The translations under genes were made by a program, and so were the position numbers. The notes under the pieces were generated by a model. It worked only from the letters and a program-made list of their open reading frames with translations. It had not been told where the DNA came from and ran no database searches. A DNA stretch of 64,000 nucleotides, from NCBI GenBank assembly GCA_014075215.1, contig CP046177.1, positions 3,410,501 through 3,474,500 of the forward strand. Direction: 5' to 3'. Positions 44,764 through 55,251 of the stretch are shown piece after piece (within the stretch, counting starts at the first letter, position 1; every line of letters starts with the position of its first letter). This DNA is from Flavobacteriaceae bacterium (lineage in GTDB: Bacteria > Bacteroidota > Bacteroidia > Flavobacteriales > Flavobacteriaceae).

Positions 44764-44790
44764 AAAGCCCTGCATTGCTGCAAGGCTTCT
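44764..44790 (+). terminator. terminator-like hairpin after the U5 XRE gene
   Basis: AAGCCCTGCA/TGCAAGGCTT stem with one mismatch and a TTGC loop, right after the stop. Confidence 0.65.
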
Positions 44791-44818
44791 GTAAGCAATT
44801 AACTTTTAATTCGGTTTT

Positions 44819-45211
44819 TTACTTGAATATCAACTTGATTGACTGAAAGAAAAACAGGAATAAGAATAAGATACCGGTAATTCCATTATACACTCCATTC
44901 ATTAAGCTTGCCTGAGAGGCAAGATAAGTATAAGCAAAATATTCTGCCACCAATACTGCTCCTATAATCAGCATAAAGTAACGTTCATTACTCACCTTAA
45001 ACGAAAAGTAAAGAGGAGCAGAAAACACCAAAATACTAACTATTGGCAAAAATAAAATCAACCACAAGTAGTAAAACCAATCTTCTCCATTTTTCAATGT
45101 ATCAACTTTCAATAATTGGTAGTTGCCATTTTTGAACATCAGAAATACATAAAAAGCGATATACTTTACAAACAAGTAAAGCAAGATATTTATAAAGGAA
45201 GGTTTTGCCAT
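44819..45211 (-). CDS. multi-pass membrane immunity protein (U6)
   Basis: 130 residues with four hydrophobic segments: about 8-25, 45-66, 76-95 and 105-127. There is no signal peptide or lipobox, so it differs in kind from the other immunity proteins. It lies three bases after the toxin stop. A membrane-embedded immunity protein suggests a toxin that acts at the inner membrane, for example by pore formation; this is inference only. Confidence 0.65.
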   Translation of the reverse strand: MAKPSFINILLYLFVKYIAFYVFLMFKNGNYQLLKVDTLKNGEDWFYYLWLILFLPIVSILVFSAPLYFSFKVSNERYFMLIIGAVLVAEYFAYTYLASQASLMNGVYNGITGILFLFLFFFQSIKLIFK

Positions 45212-45214
45212 AAC

Positions 45215-46198
45215 TTATTTTTTATATCGATTGTAAAAATTAGGAGCTGGTCTACGTTTAATAGTCTCTGTAGTAAAGCTTCCGCCCCTTCCATTATCTC
45301 CTATGACTGTTCTCGTATCTCTTCCGTGAGTAGCTCTAAATGAGGGTTGATTATATTGAAAAAGTTGTGTTCCATTTACACCAAGAGTAGCCGATGGGAA
45401 AACATCTGTACCCGCTGAAATCGACAACTGACTGCCTGACGTACTAATATTCAGCTTTTGTGCAACATTTACAATATCAAAACCCATCAAGTTTAACCCA
45501 AATCCTTCAATTGGAGATACACTTGCGTGTTGTTCAAAATTCAAACTAAAATTAGATAGGGTTCCATTCGCATTCGTAGATTGACTGGTTGTAAATTGGT
45601 TTTGGTTATCTCCAAGTCCTGGAAAATAATCCCTTGCCGTTCCAATAGGTGTTGTACCAACTTGTATATCTTTTGCAGCTGAAATCCCTGTTAATTGACC
45701 ACTACTATTTTCACTTGCTGAAAGAGTTATAGTTGAAGTTAGTTTATCCCCAACTGGTGCGCTTCCACCTGGTCCATCCCACAAACCACCATCAATGTTA
45801 CTGTTAAAAGTGAACGTAAGGTCTTTCCCTAAATAAGTTTCTCCTGCTTGAGTAATAGCTTGTGAGTTCGCATTATCATCCCAATATATTTCATTCTCAC
45901 CATTTAAAACCCAGTCTAAAGCACCATCAGGGTCAATGCGATTAATAGGATTGTTCTGTACAAAATTATAGGGTGATACCCATGTACGTTGATCTGCTAA
46001 AGGGTCAACATTCATAAACCTACCTAAACTAGCATCATAATTTCTTGCTCCGTAATCGTGCCAATCTAAACCAAGCTCTTCGCTTAATTCTTTTCCATTA
46101 TACCCAAACTTCTGCGCGGTACTATTTCCTAGGGAGTTAACGACATTATTATACCCTTTTTGTTGCAGACCAAAGGGATAGACGTTTATGCGTTTTTT
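45215..46198 (-). CDS. orphan Rhs tip, toxin type not recognised (U6)
   Basis: 328 codons are open from the A8 junction (KKRINVYPFGLQQKGYNN). The first internal ATG is at 46015. The core includes RFMNVDPLADQ and NNPINRIDPDGALDW, then a linker NEIYWDDNANSQAITQAGET common in flavobacterial tips. The tail of about 170 residues is Ser/Thr/Asn/Gly-rich with short alternating hydrophobic strands and a basic end (ETIKRRPAPNFYNRYKK). There is no catalytic motif, and a beta-rich, membrane-acting fold is possible. Confidence 0.6.
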   Translation of the reverse strand, partial: KKRINVYPFGLQQKGYNNVVNSLGNSTAQKFGYNGKELSEELGLDWHDYGARNYDASLGRFMNVDPLADQRTWVSPYNFVQNNPINRIDPDGALDWVLNGENEIYWDDNANSQAITQAGETYLGKDLTFTFNSNIDGGLWDGPGGSAPVGDKLTSTITLSASENSSGQLTGISAAKDIQVGTTPIGTARDYFPGLGDNQNQFTTSQSTNANGTLSNFSLNFEQHASVSPIEGFGLNLMGFDIVNVAQKLNISTSGSQLSISAGTDVFPSATLGVNGTQLFQYNQPSFRATHGRDTRTVIGDNGRGGSFTTETIKRRPAPNFYNRYKK

Positions 46199-46200
46199 TT

Positions 46201-46671
46201 AATAATAGCCCATTTTTTATCGCTTATACCTGACAAAAACAGATTTTTTTAAGAACGTCCTCACTTCATGACCATTGTAAATATATGATTTTATGATTAA
46301 ATCCGCACTCCAAAAACCCAGTATTTTCGTTCCTCAAAACCCCTGTGTTTTTTCCGTTTCCTTTCCCTCGATATTTGTACATAATTGGCATTATAATACA
46401 AATTCAGGAGTTTACTATTTGATCGGTTCTTCGCTTGTAAGTTATAATGTAAATTATGTAAAATACTCCAGGCTCATAGCTACCTGAGCGCACAGTGGAA
46501 CTAAGATTGATGATAATAGCTTTGATTTTTAAGTAAAAAAGTCGTATTTTAGCTACGACGTCTTAGAGGACTAAAATCGTTTGCTAAGTAAGAAGTTATC
46601 TTTTAATTAGGTAGCTTCTTTTTTTATGCTCTTTGTGAAGACTAGTGCCCTTCGGTTGCTTCATTTTAATA
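46201..46671. other. folded gene-less segment upstream of toxin tip (U6)
   Basis: Near-identical to 13927-14397. No gene is seen. An ISL3-type element cut it at TTTTAATA (46664-46671, repeated at 48185-48192). Confidence 0.7.
46375..46463. repeat. attC-like hairpin H1 (U6)
   Basis: Same sequence and pairing as 14101-14189. Confidence 0.55.
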
Positions 46672-48184
46672 GGATCAAGACTAATTGTTGTGTTTATGCA
46701 AAAATTGTAGTTAATCTATAGAGGAAGAATTCTGTGTTTTTGACCCCTCTAAATTGTAATCTAAAGGCTTTGATTTTGGCATTGAAAGATTCTGCCGCTG
46801 CATTAGTACTTCTATTAATGAAGTAATTCAATATTGATCTATAGTTAAGCCTGATAGAGTTTGCTATGGTATTAAAAGCCTTGTATGCTGTTTGTTCTAC
46901 ATCTTTATACCAATGCGCTAGTTTTGTATAAGCGACTTGTATTGAGTTTGCTGTGTTGAAGATATTTCTAAGTCCTTGTACGAGCTTAAAAGCTGTTTTG
47001 ATATCAGGATATCTTTTAAAGAGGATGTTAGCTCTTACTCTTTGATCTTCTGTCCAATTACTTGGTGCTTTGTAGAGTAAGTATCTGCTTCTAGCCAAGA
47101 GTTGCTTTATGGTATCTCCATTTTCTAATATTTCAGGGTAATATTCTTTGTTATTGGTTTTGGCAAGTTTGATCCGTTCATTTTCTGTATCTATGGCTTC
47201 CCATCGATGTTTGATCCTAATTTCTTGAAGTGCTTCTAGAGCTAGTTTCTGTACATGGAATCTATCGGTTACTTGTATGGCTTTGGGGAAACACCGTTTG
47301 GCAATCAGCTTCATGGAGTTCGCCATATCTAGGGTAATTTCTCTGACCTTGTTTCTTTTCGCAGATGAGATTTTAAATAGGTGTTTGATAATAGGTTCTG
47401 CTTTGGTAGTAGCTATGATCGCCACAATACTTCCTTTCTTTCCTTTAGCTTTTTTATTGGTAACGATGGTGTAGAGTTCTCCTTTTGATAAGGCTACTTC
47501 GTCGATAGATAATCGAGTTCCTATATTCTCAGGGAAGATCAACCACTCTTTGGCATGAGACTTTTCCTTCCACTGTTTAAACTCACTCAAATAATCTCGA
47601 TACTGCCTTTGGAACTTCTTCCCATTCACGCCATAGATTCTTGCAATGGTTTTGCAATCACTCTTCTCAGTATCGACTAATCTCTTTTAAAAAAGCAGCA
47701 AACTCACCTGTCATGCGAGTTCCCTGAGCTACTAGATTCCAATCTCTTTGAATGATTTGCCTAGTCTCTTTATCTAACCATCTACGTCGCCTTACGTGAA
47801 GATACACAGTGTTTCCACGCAAAGGAAAGTCTTCAATAGTAATCTCTTTGTGGAAACCATGAGCAATTACATTAGGATTTATGACTTCTTTAGGAACAAC
47901 ATTACGCTCTTCAAAATACAAATGAAGTTCCTCATTTCGATGAGTGTGTCTTACCAAATCAAAATGTTCTACGAGCATCTCAGGTAAGATGAATTTTAAA
48001 AGGTCTAAGGATAATTCCAATCTCTGTTTTTTTTTACAAAGATCAAAACTTTAATTCAATCCACACAAAACTTTTGACCCTGATCCCTAATTGCTTCGTT
48101 TCACTCGCAAAGACACACTTCATTCAATCTTCAATTAACAATTAATCTTCATCTGAACTCACACACAACTTTTGTGACTGATCC
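46672..48184 (-). mobile_element. ISL3/ISAon1-type element with 8-bp target duplication
   Basis: 1513 bp. The termini begin GGATCA on both ends (GGATCAAGAC and, reversed, GGATCAGTCA). A perfect target duplication TTTTAATA flanks it, and joining the flanks restores the uninterrupted U2 sequence. A second internal GGATCAGGGTCA near 48084 may be the older end. This is a clean, recent insertion. Confidence 0.85.
46694..48020 (-). CDS. ISL3/ISAon1-type transposase, two frames
   Basis: orfA (47667-48020, 117 aa, MELSLDLLKFILPEM) is the N-terminal DNA-binding region. orfB runs from about 47685 to 46694 and has the DDE set: Asp in LSIDEVALSKG, Asp in VTDRFHV and Glu in NAAAESFNAKIKAFRLQFRG. The frames differ by +1 (or -2) just after LKEISRY, as in the copy at 23838. 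Both copies share TTTTTTAAAAG before the break. Confidence 0.8.
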
Positions 48185-48330
48185 TTTTAATACTTGTCGA
48201 TTTTTCCCCTGGCTTTTTTCCACCTCTAAAAAATCGCCAATTATTAAAACGGTTTACCTCCGTTTTAAAAAGATGAGGATTTATAGAAAGGGTTATAGCA
48301 GGGAGATAAATCGTCAGCTTTTTAAAACCG
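48185..48330. repeat. paired hairpins H2 and H3 (U6)
   Basis: Same sequence as 14390-14535, resuming after the ISL3-type insertion. Confidence 0.55.
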
Positions 48331-48486
48331 ACAAGCGATAGTGCGTTCAGCATCGGAACTACATCGTTTATGGTAAGTTCTTCCCTCTGTGATATCTCAA
48401 GTGTTTTCCGTACTGATTTTAAAAACTGTAAACTCATTTTAGGATTGATTCCGGGTTGTAAATCTATTTTAGGATTTAGCTAAAAA

Positions 48487-48955
48487 AACGGTAAACTTTT
48501 TGTAGGATAATAGCCCACTATGTATTTCCCTTTTTTGATTGGTACCGCAGAGTTTGTAGAGGCCAACGCCGATTGAGTGTTCTGCGTTGTACGCAAAACC
48601 AGCGCAGCGAAAGCGCAGCGCCAAAGCCGACTTGGACACAGGGGCTGTGAACGATTAAGTGAGCAGCGTGGACACGCCACAAGCATTTTTTTGTTCCTTG
48701 ATTTAAAAAATAAAAAACTCCTTTTAAAAAAAAATGCGCAGTAGGCTTTGGCACCAGCGGCTGCGCCAGATAAGCAGCGGTGGATTTTTGTAGGCGACCC
48801 ATGAGCCGTTAACAAAAATACAGAGGAGCTGCGAGTGAGCGGAGCAGAAGCAGGGAGGCAGCAGCTTTTTTTTGGACAAAAACGGCTGTAAGCCGATGTA
48901 TTTTTTTTTGGCCAAAAAAAAGTGCTGCACAGAGGGGCGTAGCGAACACCTTTGA
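48487..48955. repeat. G+C-richer structured repeat, copy 2
   Basis: Near-identical to 14700-15160. Small indels between the copies fall outside the complementary blocks. They disrupt the overlapping reading frames, so these are not genes. 48956-49109 shows nothing recognisable. Confidence 0.5.
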
Positions 48956-49109
48956 TTCCGCTACTAAAGTTTGTTTCAAGTTTGAGAAGTTTCAAGTTAC
49001 AGCAACTCTTAAATCACCCACTAGAAGCGGTATACTATCCATTTTTCTTATGGCGCTATAAATAAAATTGATAATAGAAGTTCCGAACTTGGGGTTCCGG
49101 ATTCCGGGT

Positions 49110-49577
49110 TTAATTCGATTCTTTTTCTTTAATCCTGTAAACATAAGCACATTGTATTTTCCCTACAATCTCGACCAATTCTCGATCTACTAACTCAGTT
49201 AAATAACGGTAAGCAGTACTTTTAGTTTTTCTAAGCGCTAAAGCTGCTTTTCTACTGGTAAATTCGCGGTCGTAAAACTGCCGGTAGATTTCTTTATAAA
49301 ACCAACGGGTAGCTGCAGGTAATAAAACATCTCGCTGTTTTAATTCTAATTCATTCTGCAGAAAATAAACAGCATTGCCTAAATCTTCTCTTGTGGCATA
49401 CAATCTTCCGTATTTATCTTTATCTCTATACAACTCATTGATCATCGTAAAACTCTTGACCGTCTGATCAATGATTTGTAAATGTACTTTGGTAAAGCTC
49501 TCACTGTAGGCCAATAATTTGTTGTATGGATTGACCACTTGCCTGTTGGGATACATCAGTTTGATAATCAGATTAAA
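49110..49577 (-). pseudogene. ATPase C-terminal fragment, first (U6)
   Basis: The frame is open from a TAG upstream of 49577 (DFNLIIKLMYPNRQVVNPYN) to the stop at 49110. It matches the part of the module ATPases after the P-loop: the NPY element, LGNAVYFLQNEL and the winged helix (FTSRKAALALRKTKSTAYRYL). No Walker motifs remain. It is a leftover of another module ATPase lying next to a second fragment of the same family. Confidence 0.6.
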
Positions 49578-49825
49578 ATCCTATGTGGTATTTTCTGTGG
49601 CTGTTTCTTTTGATTTTTACATAGCGTCCTACACGCTGTTTTTTGTAGCAAAGTTTCATAATAGTGAATGGGTAAAGGGTGATTTTTATAGCAATTTTAT
49701 TTTTCCTTATATATTCTTGTTGTGGAATTTTGGAACGCTACTACTTTATATATTCATTATCAGTGTTTTGACCGTTCCAAAAGCGTTCCTTTTCCGTTCC
49801 ATAGCGTTCCAAACATATACTGTTT
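49557..49825. other. gene-less gap between ATPase fragments
   Basis: AT-rich, with repeated GTTCC-type blocks (GGAACG, CGTTCC). Nothing else is recognised. Confidence 0.4.
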
Positions 49826-50547
49826 TTAGGCGTTTTTTTGGTTTTTCCTGTAATTATCTATCTGATTGTAGAGATTCTCCCGGATTTCTTGTCGTAATTT
49901 CTCCTGATTGTCCAGATACACGATTTTATACACAAAGGTATTTCTACTTTTTGTAGTGCTTTTTTGGATGTATTCCAACTCTTGCAATTCGGTAAAATAA
50001 CGGAACGTCTGTGTTTTACTAATGCTAAACTCCTGGCGTATTTCTCGTTGTGTAAACTCAATCTCTACCGGCATCTTGTCTTGCTTTGCTGCTTTTTTAG
50101 TAATGGATTCTTTTAATCTTTCATAGAACTGGCGAAGGATGCCATCGAGTTCATCGGTCTTTAAGACAATGCTTTCAAACATCAAATCTACGGCTATCTT
50201 TACATCGTCTAATGCTGTGATTAATACTTGCTCTGCTTTACGTTGATACTGATGCAATACCGTAATTTGTGCAATAAAGTCATGGAGCATTTGGGTAAGA
50301 CGTCTACGTCCTTGAGTACTTTTAGGTAGATGTAAGCGGTAACTATTTTGTACCGGGTACGCCTCTAACAGATGTACCATATTTTGAAGTTCTTGTATCG
50401 CTTTTGATTCACTCTCATCGGTAATCATCTTGGAGGCTTTTTTTGCCATATAATCCAGTACCTTTTCTGTCTGTGCTTCGCTCTCATTAATGGCCACGGT
50501 AAACACTCTACTTTGGTTATCCTCGTAAATATGGAACCTGGTAGTAG
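49826..50547 (-). pseudogene. ATPase C-terminal half, second, cut by IS3 (U6)
   Basis: From the IS3 edge the frame reads TTRFHIYEDNQSRVFTVAINES, the segment that follows the amber codon in U4/U5 (TTKGETYEDNISRSFLIAVDES), and continues to the stop at 49826 with NSYRLHL and winged helix FTQREIRQEFSISKTQTF. The P-loop half is missing. A DNA break at the IS3 left end removed it together with any primase. Confidence 0.75.
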
Positions 50548-51807
50548 TGGATATGCAACAAAAAATGGTACAAAAAGTTAAGCTACATTTTTGATTTGAT
50601 ATAATTTTTCAAATTCGATGATATTTTTGTAACCAAGAGCAGAATGTCTTCTGTATCTGTTGTACCAAGTTTCTATGTATTCAAAGACTTTAATTTGAAG
50701 ACTTTTGTTGGATATAAACTTATTGTCTATCATTAGTTCTGTTTTGATTGTTTTAAAAAAAGATTCAGCTACTGCATTATCCCAACAGTTTCCTTTTCTA
50801 CTCATACTGGGTGTTACATGATAACTTTTAAGGATATTAACAAACGCATGAGATGCGTATTGTACACCTCGATCAGAATGAAAAATCATACCTTCACAAG
50901 GCATTCTGTTGTTTACAGCCATTCTCCATGCAGCAATGATAGTTTGTCTTGCTTTGAGTCCATTGCTCAAAGACCAACCAATGACTTTACGATCAAACAG
51001 GTCAATAATTACCGTTAAGTACAGCCATCCTTGTGCAGTCTTTAAATAGGTAATATCAGAAACCCATTTCTGTGCAGCAGCGGTAGCTTTAAAATCTCTA
51101 TCCAATACATTATCAGCTACTGGATATTGATGCTTAGAATCTGTCGTGACAACAAATTTCTTTTTACGAACTGCTTTAATCCCGTGTTTTTTCATCAATC
51201 GTGCTACCCTAGACCTAGATACTTTAAACCCTTTAGCTTTGAGTTCCTCTGTAATTCTAGGACTTCCATAAGTAGATTTACTTCGCTCACAGATACGGTG
51301 AATCTCAGAGAGTAGCATACGATTTTTTCCATCTCTATCTGATGGAACATAATTCTTACTCCTGTAATAACTTGTTTCTACTAATTTTAAAAATTTTACA
51401 CATCTTCCCAACCGGATATTCTCTACTGTAATCTTTGATAAATTTCAATACTTCCGATCGCTCTTGGAGAAGATGCTCACGGCCTTTTTTAAGATATCCC
51501 GCTCCATGGTAACATCCTTGAGCTGTTTACGTAATCGCTCTAACTCTTTCTGATCTTCTGTGAGTTGTTTGACGCCATTACCGCTAAAAGCTAAATCAGG
51601 ACGCTGTTCTAATTCTCTACGCCATCTGTAAATAAGATCTGCACTGATTCCCAATTCCATGGCAATCTGCTTTGTGTTACCTCGTACATTGCTTAATTCT
51701 ACTGCTTTAATTTTAAACTCTTTACTGTATTTTCTTCGTTTCATATGGTTAAGTTATTTTAGATAAAATTAGCTTAACTCTTTGTCACTCTAAATGTAGC
51801 AAGTCCA
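50548..51807 (-). mobile_element. IS3-family element, copy 1
   Basis: 1260 bp with imperfect terminal repeats (TGGATATGCAACA and, reversed, TGGACTTGCTACA). The flanks differ (ATPase fragment on one side, ISAon1 fragment on the other) and there is no target duplication, so it marks a recombination junction rather than a simple insertion. Confidence 0.88.
50578..51744 (-). pseudogene. IS3-family OrfAB transposase, orfB frameshifted (copy 1)
   Basis: orfA (51445-51744, 99 aa, MKRRKYSKEFKIKAVELS) is the HTH protein. orfB (integrase core: KWVSDITYL, FHSDRGVQY, VAESFFKTIK) has one extra T near 51371 relative to copy 2, which throws its first 40 codons out of frame. The remaining frame starts MGRCVKFLK. 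Probably inactive. Confidence 0.82.
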
Positions 51808-52177
51808 GAACCTTCTGCAATGAATGAATAATCATTTTTAATCGCTCCCTTTTTAGTCTTCTTATCTCGCCATCGTCTTGTTTTTATATGTAGATAAACT
51901 GCTTTACCGCGTATGGGAAAATCTTGAATCTGTTTACTGCTAATAAAACCTTTGGACTCATAATTACCCTTTGAGTAACCCTCTGGTAGAATATTCTTCT
52001 CTTCTAAATAAATGTGAAAAGCATCCTTTTTAACTGAAATATCTCCTAATTCTTCAAAAAATACAATATCAAAATGAAGTAATAAATCTTGAGGGAGGAT
52101 AGATGCTAATAATTCTAAATGCATCGTCTTTTTTTATGCATCTAAAATAATCAATCCCCATAAATTGTCGTTGACCC
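51808..52177 (-). mobile_element. ISAon1-type fragment (orfA only)
   Basis: Matches 23785-24155 in reverse: orfA MHLELLASILPQ to FIAEGS, and the end GGGTCAACG at 52177. The remainder is missing at the IS3 boundary, and the 6 bp across the break do not match an intact copy. Confidence 0.8.
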
Positions 52178-52178
52178 A

Positions 52179-52442
52179 GAAAATCTTGCCGATCACAATG
52201 CAGTTGTTTGTAAAGCAAAAAAGGAAGCCTCTAAAATACTGCCATGGGTACATATTGCCATAAGTAATGCAAAGAGGCTTCTACCGGACATACACCACTC
52301 AATAGGAAGTGACTATCTACAAAGCTATCTTGATGAGTTTTGCTATAAATTCAACAGAAGATACTTTGATTCTGTCTTTGATAGGATGTTAGTGGCAGCG
52401 CTAGAATACAAGTGGAAAAAGAATGTGCAAACTATCGGATAG
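52179..52442 (+). pseudogene. IS1595-type transposase, C-terminal fragment
   Basis: 87 codons in one frame: ENLADHNAVVCKAKKE, then LPWVHIAISNAKRLL, YLQSYLDEFCYKFNRR and the stop at 52440-52442. This is the characteristic end of ISXO2/IS1595 transposases. The rest was removed at the ISAon1 end. Confidence 0.75.
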
Positions 52443-52501
52443 TCATTATAAAAAATACACTTTTTCATTGATTTTGTAAACTAATTAGTTAACTTTGTGT
52501 T

Positions 52502-52840
52502 GTGATAAGAAAGATTACAACGTACAAAAACTATTTCATAGATTTTTACAAATCACAAGAGCCTAAAGTTCAAGAAAAGATTGAATATGTTCTTGACCTT
52601 GTTCGTTTTGAGCGGCAAGTGCCGAAAAAGTACTTCAAATCATTGGTTAGTACAAATGGAATCTATGAAGTAAAAGTAATAACAACGTTTAAGAGTATTA
52701 GAATTCTGTGCTTTTTTGACGGAGGGAATTTGGTTGTACTGACTAATTGCTTTTTAAAGAAAACACAGAAAACACCAAGGCGAGAAATAAAACTGGCTGA
52801 ACGATTAAAAAAAGAATATTTTAACAATAAAAAAACGTGA
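52502..52840 (+). CDS. HigB-like toxin (phage Gp49-like, RelE fold)
   Basis: 112 residues from a GTG start. IRKITTYKNYFIDFYKSQEP, then VPKKYFKSLVSTNGIYEVKV and IRILCFFDGGNLVVLTNCFLKKTQKTPRREI fit Gp49/HigB-type mRNA interferases: the conserved hydrophobic strand and the KKTQKTP basic loop. The antitoxin gene follows after one base. It is likely to cut ribosome-bound mRNA when freed from its partner. Confidence 0.82.
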   Translation: MIRKITTYKNYFIDFYKSQEPKVQEKIEYVLDLVRFERQVPKKYFKSLVSTNGIYEVKVITTFKSIRILCFFDGGNLVVLTNCFLKKTQKTPRREIKLAERLKKEYFNNKKT

Positions 52841-52841
52841 A

Positions 52842-53132
52842 ATGAATAATATAACTGATTTTGAAGACATACTCATCGCAAAATATGGTAAAAAAGGAAC
52901 AACTATGCGTGATAAATATGATGCTGACTCATTGGCGTTCAGACTTGGGGTTATGTTAAAGGAAGCACGTAAAGAGGCAAATTTAACACAGGAGGAACTT
53001 GCTGAACGAACAGGAACTAAAAAAAGCTATATATCACGAATTGAGAGAGGATTGAACGATATCCAAGTTTCAACATATTACAAGCTAATTGAAATTGGAC
53101 TTGGGAAAAATTTAACAATATCAATCAGATGA
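52842..53132 (+). CDS. HigA-like XRE antitoxin
   Basis: 96 residues. HTH_XRE at about 38-90 (ARKEANLTQEELAERTGTKKSYISRIERGLNDIQ). It is co-directional with the toxin gene, in the toxin-first order typical of higBA. It probably binds HigB and represses the pair. Confidence 0.85.
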   Translation: MNNITDFEDILIAKYGKKGTTMRDKYDADSLAFRLGVMLKEARKEANLTQEELAERTGTKKSYISRIERGLNDIQVSTYYKLIEIGLGKNLTISIR

Positions 53133-53182
53133 ATACAGCTGAGAAAATTGAAAGATACTTTCAGAAAGACAACTATCAATGA
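53129..53182 (+). pseudogene. truncated third frame after higA-like gene
   Basis: 17 codons (MNTAEKIERYFQKDNYQ) starting in the antitoxin stop (ATGA overlap). The coupled start suggests a gene that once continued, now cut where the glycerate kinase side begins. Confidence 0.4.
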
Positions 53183-54230
53183 TTACTTTTACAATCTTTT
53201 TGCAAATTTTTGAGCCATTTCATTAAGATAATAAAGACCCTTTTCCATTGCTTCATTTATATCTTTAGAATAATTTAAAATAGCATCTGAATAATGAACT
53301 CCAAAATTTTTAAGAATCTCTGTATCTAAATCTATAATTCCACAAAATGAAGCAACTTTTATATTTTCTTTTTTAGCTGATGATATCACTCCTTGAATTG
53401 TTTTCCCAGACAAAGTTTGTTTATCTAATTTTCCTTCTCCAGTGATAATCCAATCAGAGTTTCTTATATTATCGTTAAAATCAGCCAAGTTTTTTACAAG
53501 TTCAATACCTGATTCTAAATTTCCATTTAAAAATACTTTAGAGGCAATTCCCATTCCTCCTGCTGCACCGGCACCTTTTACAGATTGTACATCAATATTA
53601 TAAGTTTTCTGTATAATTTTAGAAAAATCTTGTAACCCTTTATCTAAAAGTTTGATATCTTTTTTAGAAGCTCCTTTTTGAGCTCCATAAATATAAGCCG
53701 CTCCGTTATTACCATATAATGGATTGGTAACATCACAAGCTATTTTAAATGTTATATCCCTTAAACTCGGGTAAACATTCTCGGTGTTAATAGTTACAAT
53801 TGATGATAAATTTGACCCTATTGGTTTTAGTTCTTTACTGTCTTTATTTAAGAACCGATATCCAAGTGCAGTAGCCATTCCAATACCACAATCGTTAGTT
53901 GCACTACCACCAATACCTAAAATAATTGTCGTTGCTACTTTATAAATTGCATCTAAAATTAGTTCTCCAGTACCAAAAGTAGTTGCATTTTTACAATCAA
54001 ATTCTTGTGACTTTAAGAGTTTTACTCCGGATGCTTCTGCCATTTCTATAAATGCTGTTTTTGAAGTTTCAGCAAATAAATAGGACGCTCTTACAGGTTT
54101 AAAAAAAGGGTCATTAACAACCACACTAACAGTCTTCCCTTTTAGATAATAATTTACTATTTCAATGGTACCATCTCCCCCGTATTCTATGATAAAAACA
54201 AGTAAAAGTTGAGATATTATTTTTACTAAT

Positions 54231-55226
54231 TTATGCAGCAAATTTAAAAGTATCTACATAGGGTGTTTGTCGTTTGACAACGGCAAACACTCTTGCTATT
54301 AATTTGTTTCTAATAATGTTAACGGTACTCATTTTACTTTTGCCTTGTTTTATTCTTTTATGATAGTATAATTTCATTTCTGGGTTATGTTGTATAGCAG
54401 AAATAGCGCACATATTAATAATTGCTTTCAATTTTTTATTAGCCAAATGAGAGACTTTTGTACGTCCTTTAATACTAGTTCCAGATTGGTAAGGAAAAGG
54501 AGCAACACCACAATAAGAGGCAAACTTTCTCCAGTTTTCAAATTTTGAAAAATTGTCAGTAAACACAATCATCATTATAGCAGTTTGCATTCCTATACCT
54601 TTAACACTAGTAACAAGTTTATAGGTTTCTTTTAACATTATATTTTGGTCAATAATAGCTTGCATTTGAGTATTAATCTTGTGTATTTGTTTGGTTAGTT
54701 CTGCAATCATTTTTTGTTGAACGTCAAAGATTATTTTATACTCTTTTGCTTTATAAATTCTTTTTTGTTCTTTCAAAGTAACTTTAAAACCAGCTCTTTG
54801 TTTGTTAAGTTTTGTCCTTAAAGATAAGAGACTTTTTAGTTGTAATATACTTCTTTTAGGTAGCTTACTGGGTTTAAGTTCTTCTTTTAATCGATACCCA
54901 TATAGAGCAATGCGTTTGGCATCAATTTGGTCATCCTTTCCACGAGCAATACCAATAGATCTTTTAATTTCTAAACCAGAAGCTATGAAAAAAGATAATT
55001 TTTGTTCAGTTAAAGACACAGATAATAAATGAGAGTACATTCCTGTATGTTCAAATACAAACATGGTTTCTTCTTTAGAGAAAGACGAATTTTTAAAACT
55101 CCACTTTAGCATTAATTTAAATCCAGATTTACTGTTCTCAAACTGTTGAACAATTTGTTTAGAATAGATACAAACATCAATTAATAATTTACTGACATCG
55201 ATTCCGATAATTTCATTTGTTTTCAT
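54231..55226 (-). CDS. IS110-family DEDD recombinase, copy 4
   Basis: 331 residues, identical to copies 2 and 3, all motifs intact. Confidence 0.92.
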   Translation of the reverse strand: MKTNEIIGIDVSKLLIDVCIYSKQIVQQFENSKSGFKLMLKWSFKNSSFSKEETMFVFEHTGMYSHLLSVSLTEQKLSFFIASGLEIKRSIGIARGKDDQIDAKRIALYGYRLKEELKPSKLPKRSILQLKSLLSLRTKLNKQRAGFKVTLKEQKRIYKAKEYKIIFDVQQKMIAELTKQIHKINTQMQAIIDQNIMLKETYKLVTSVKGIGMQTAIMMIVFTDNFSKFENWRKFASYCGVAPFPYQSGTSIKGRTKVSHLANKKLKAIINMCAISAIQHNPEMKLYYHKRIKQGKSKMSTVNIIRNKLIARVFAVVKRQTPYVDTFKFAA

Positions 55227-55251
55227 AATTTTGTAATTAGATATTAATAAT

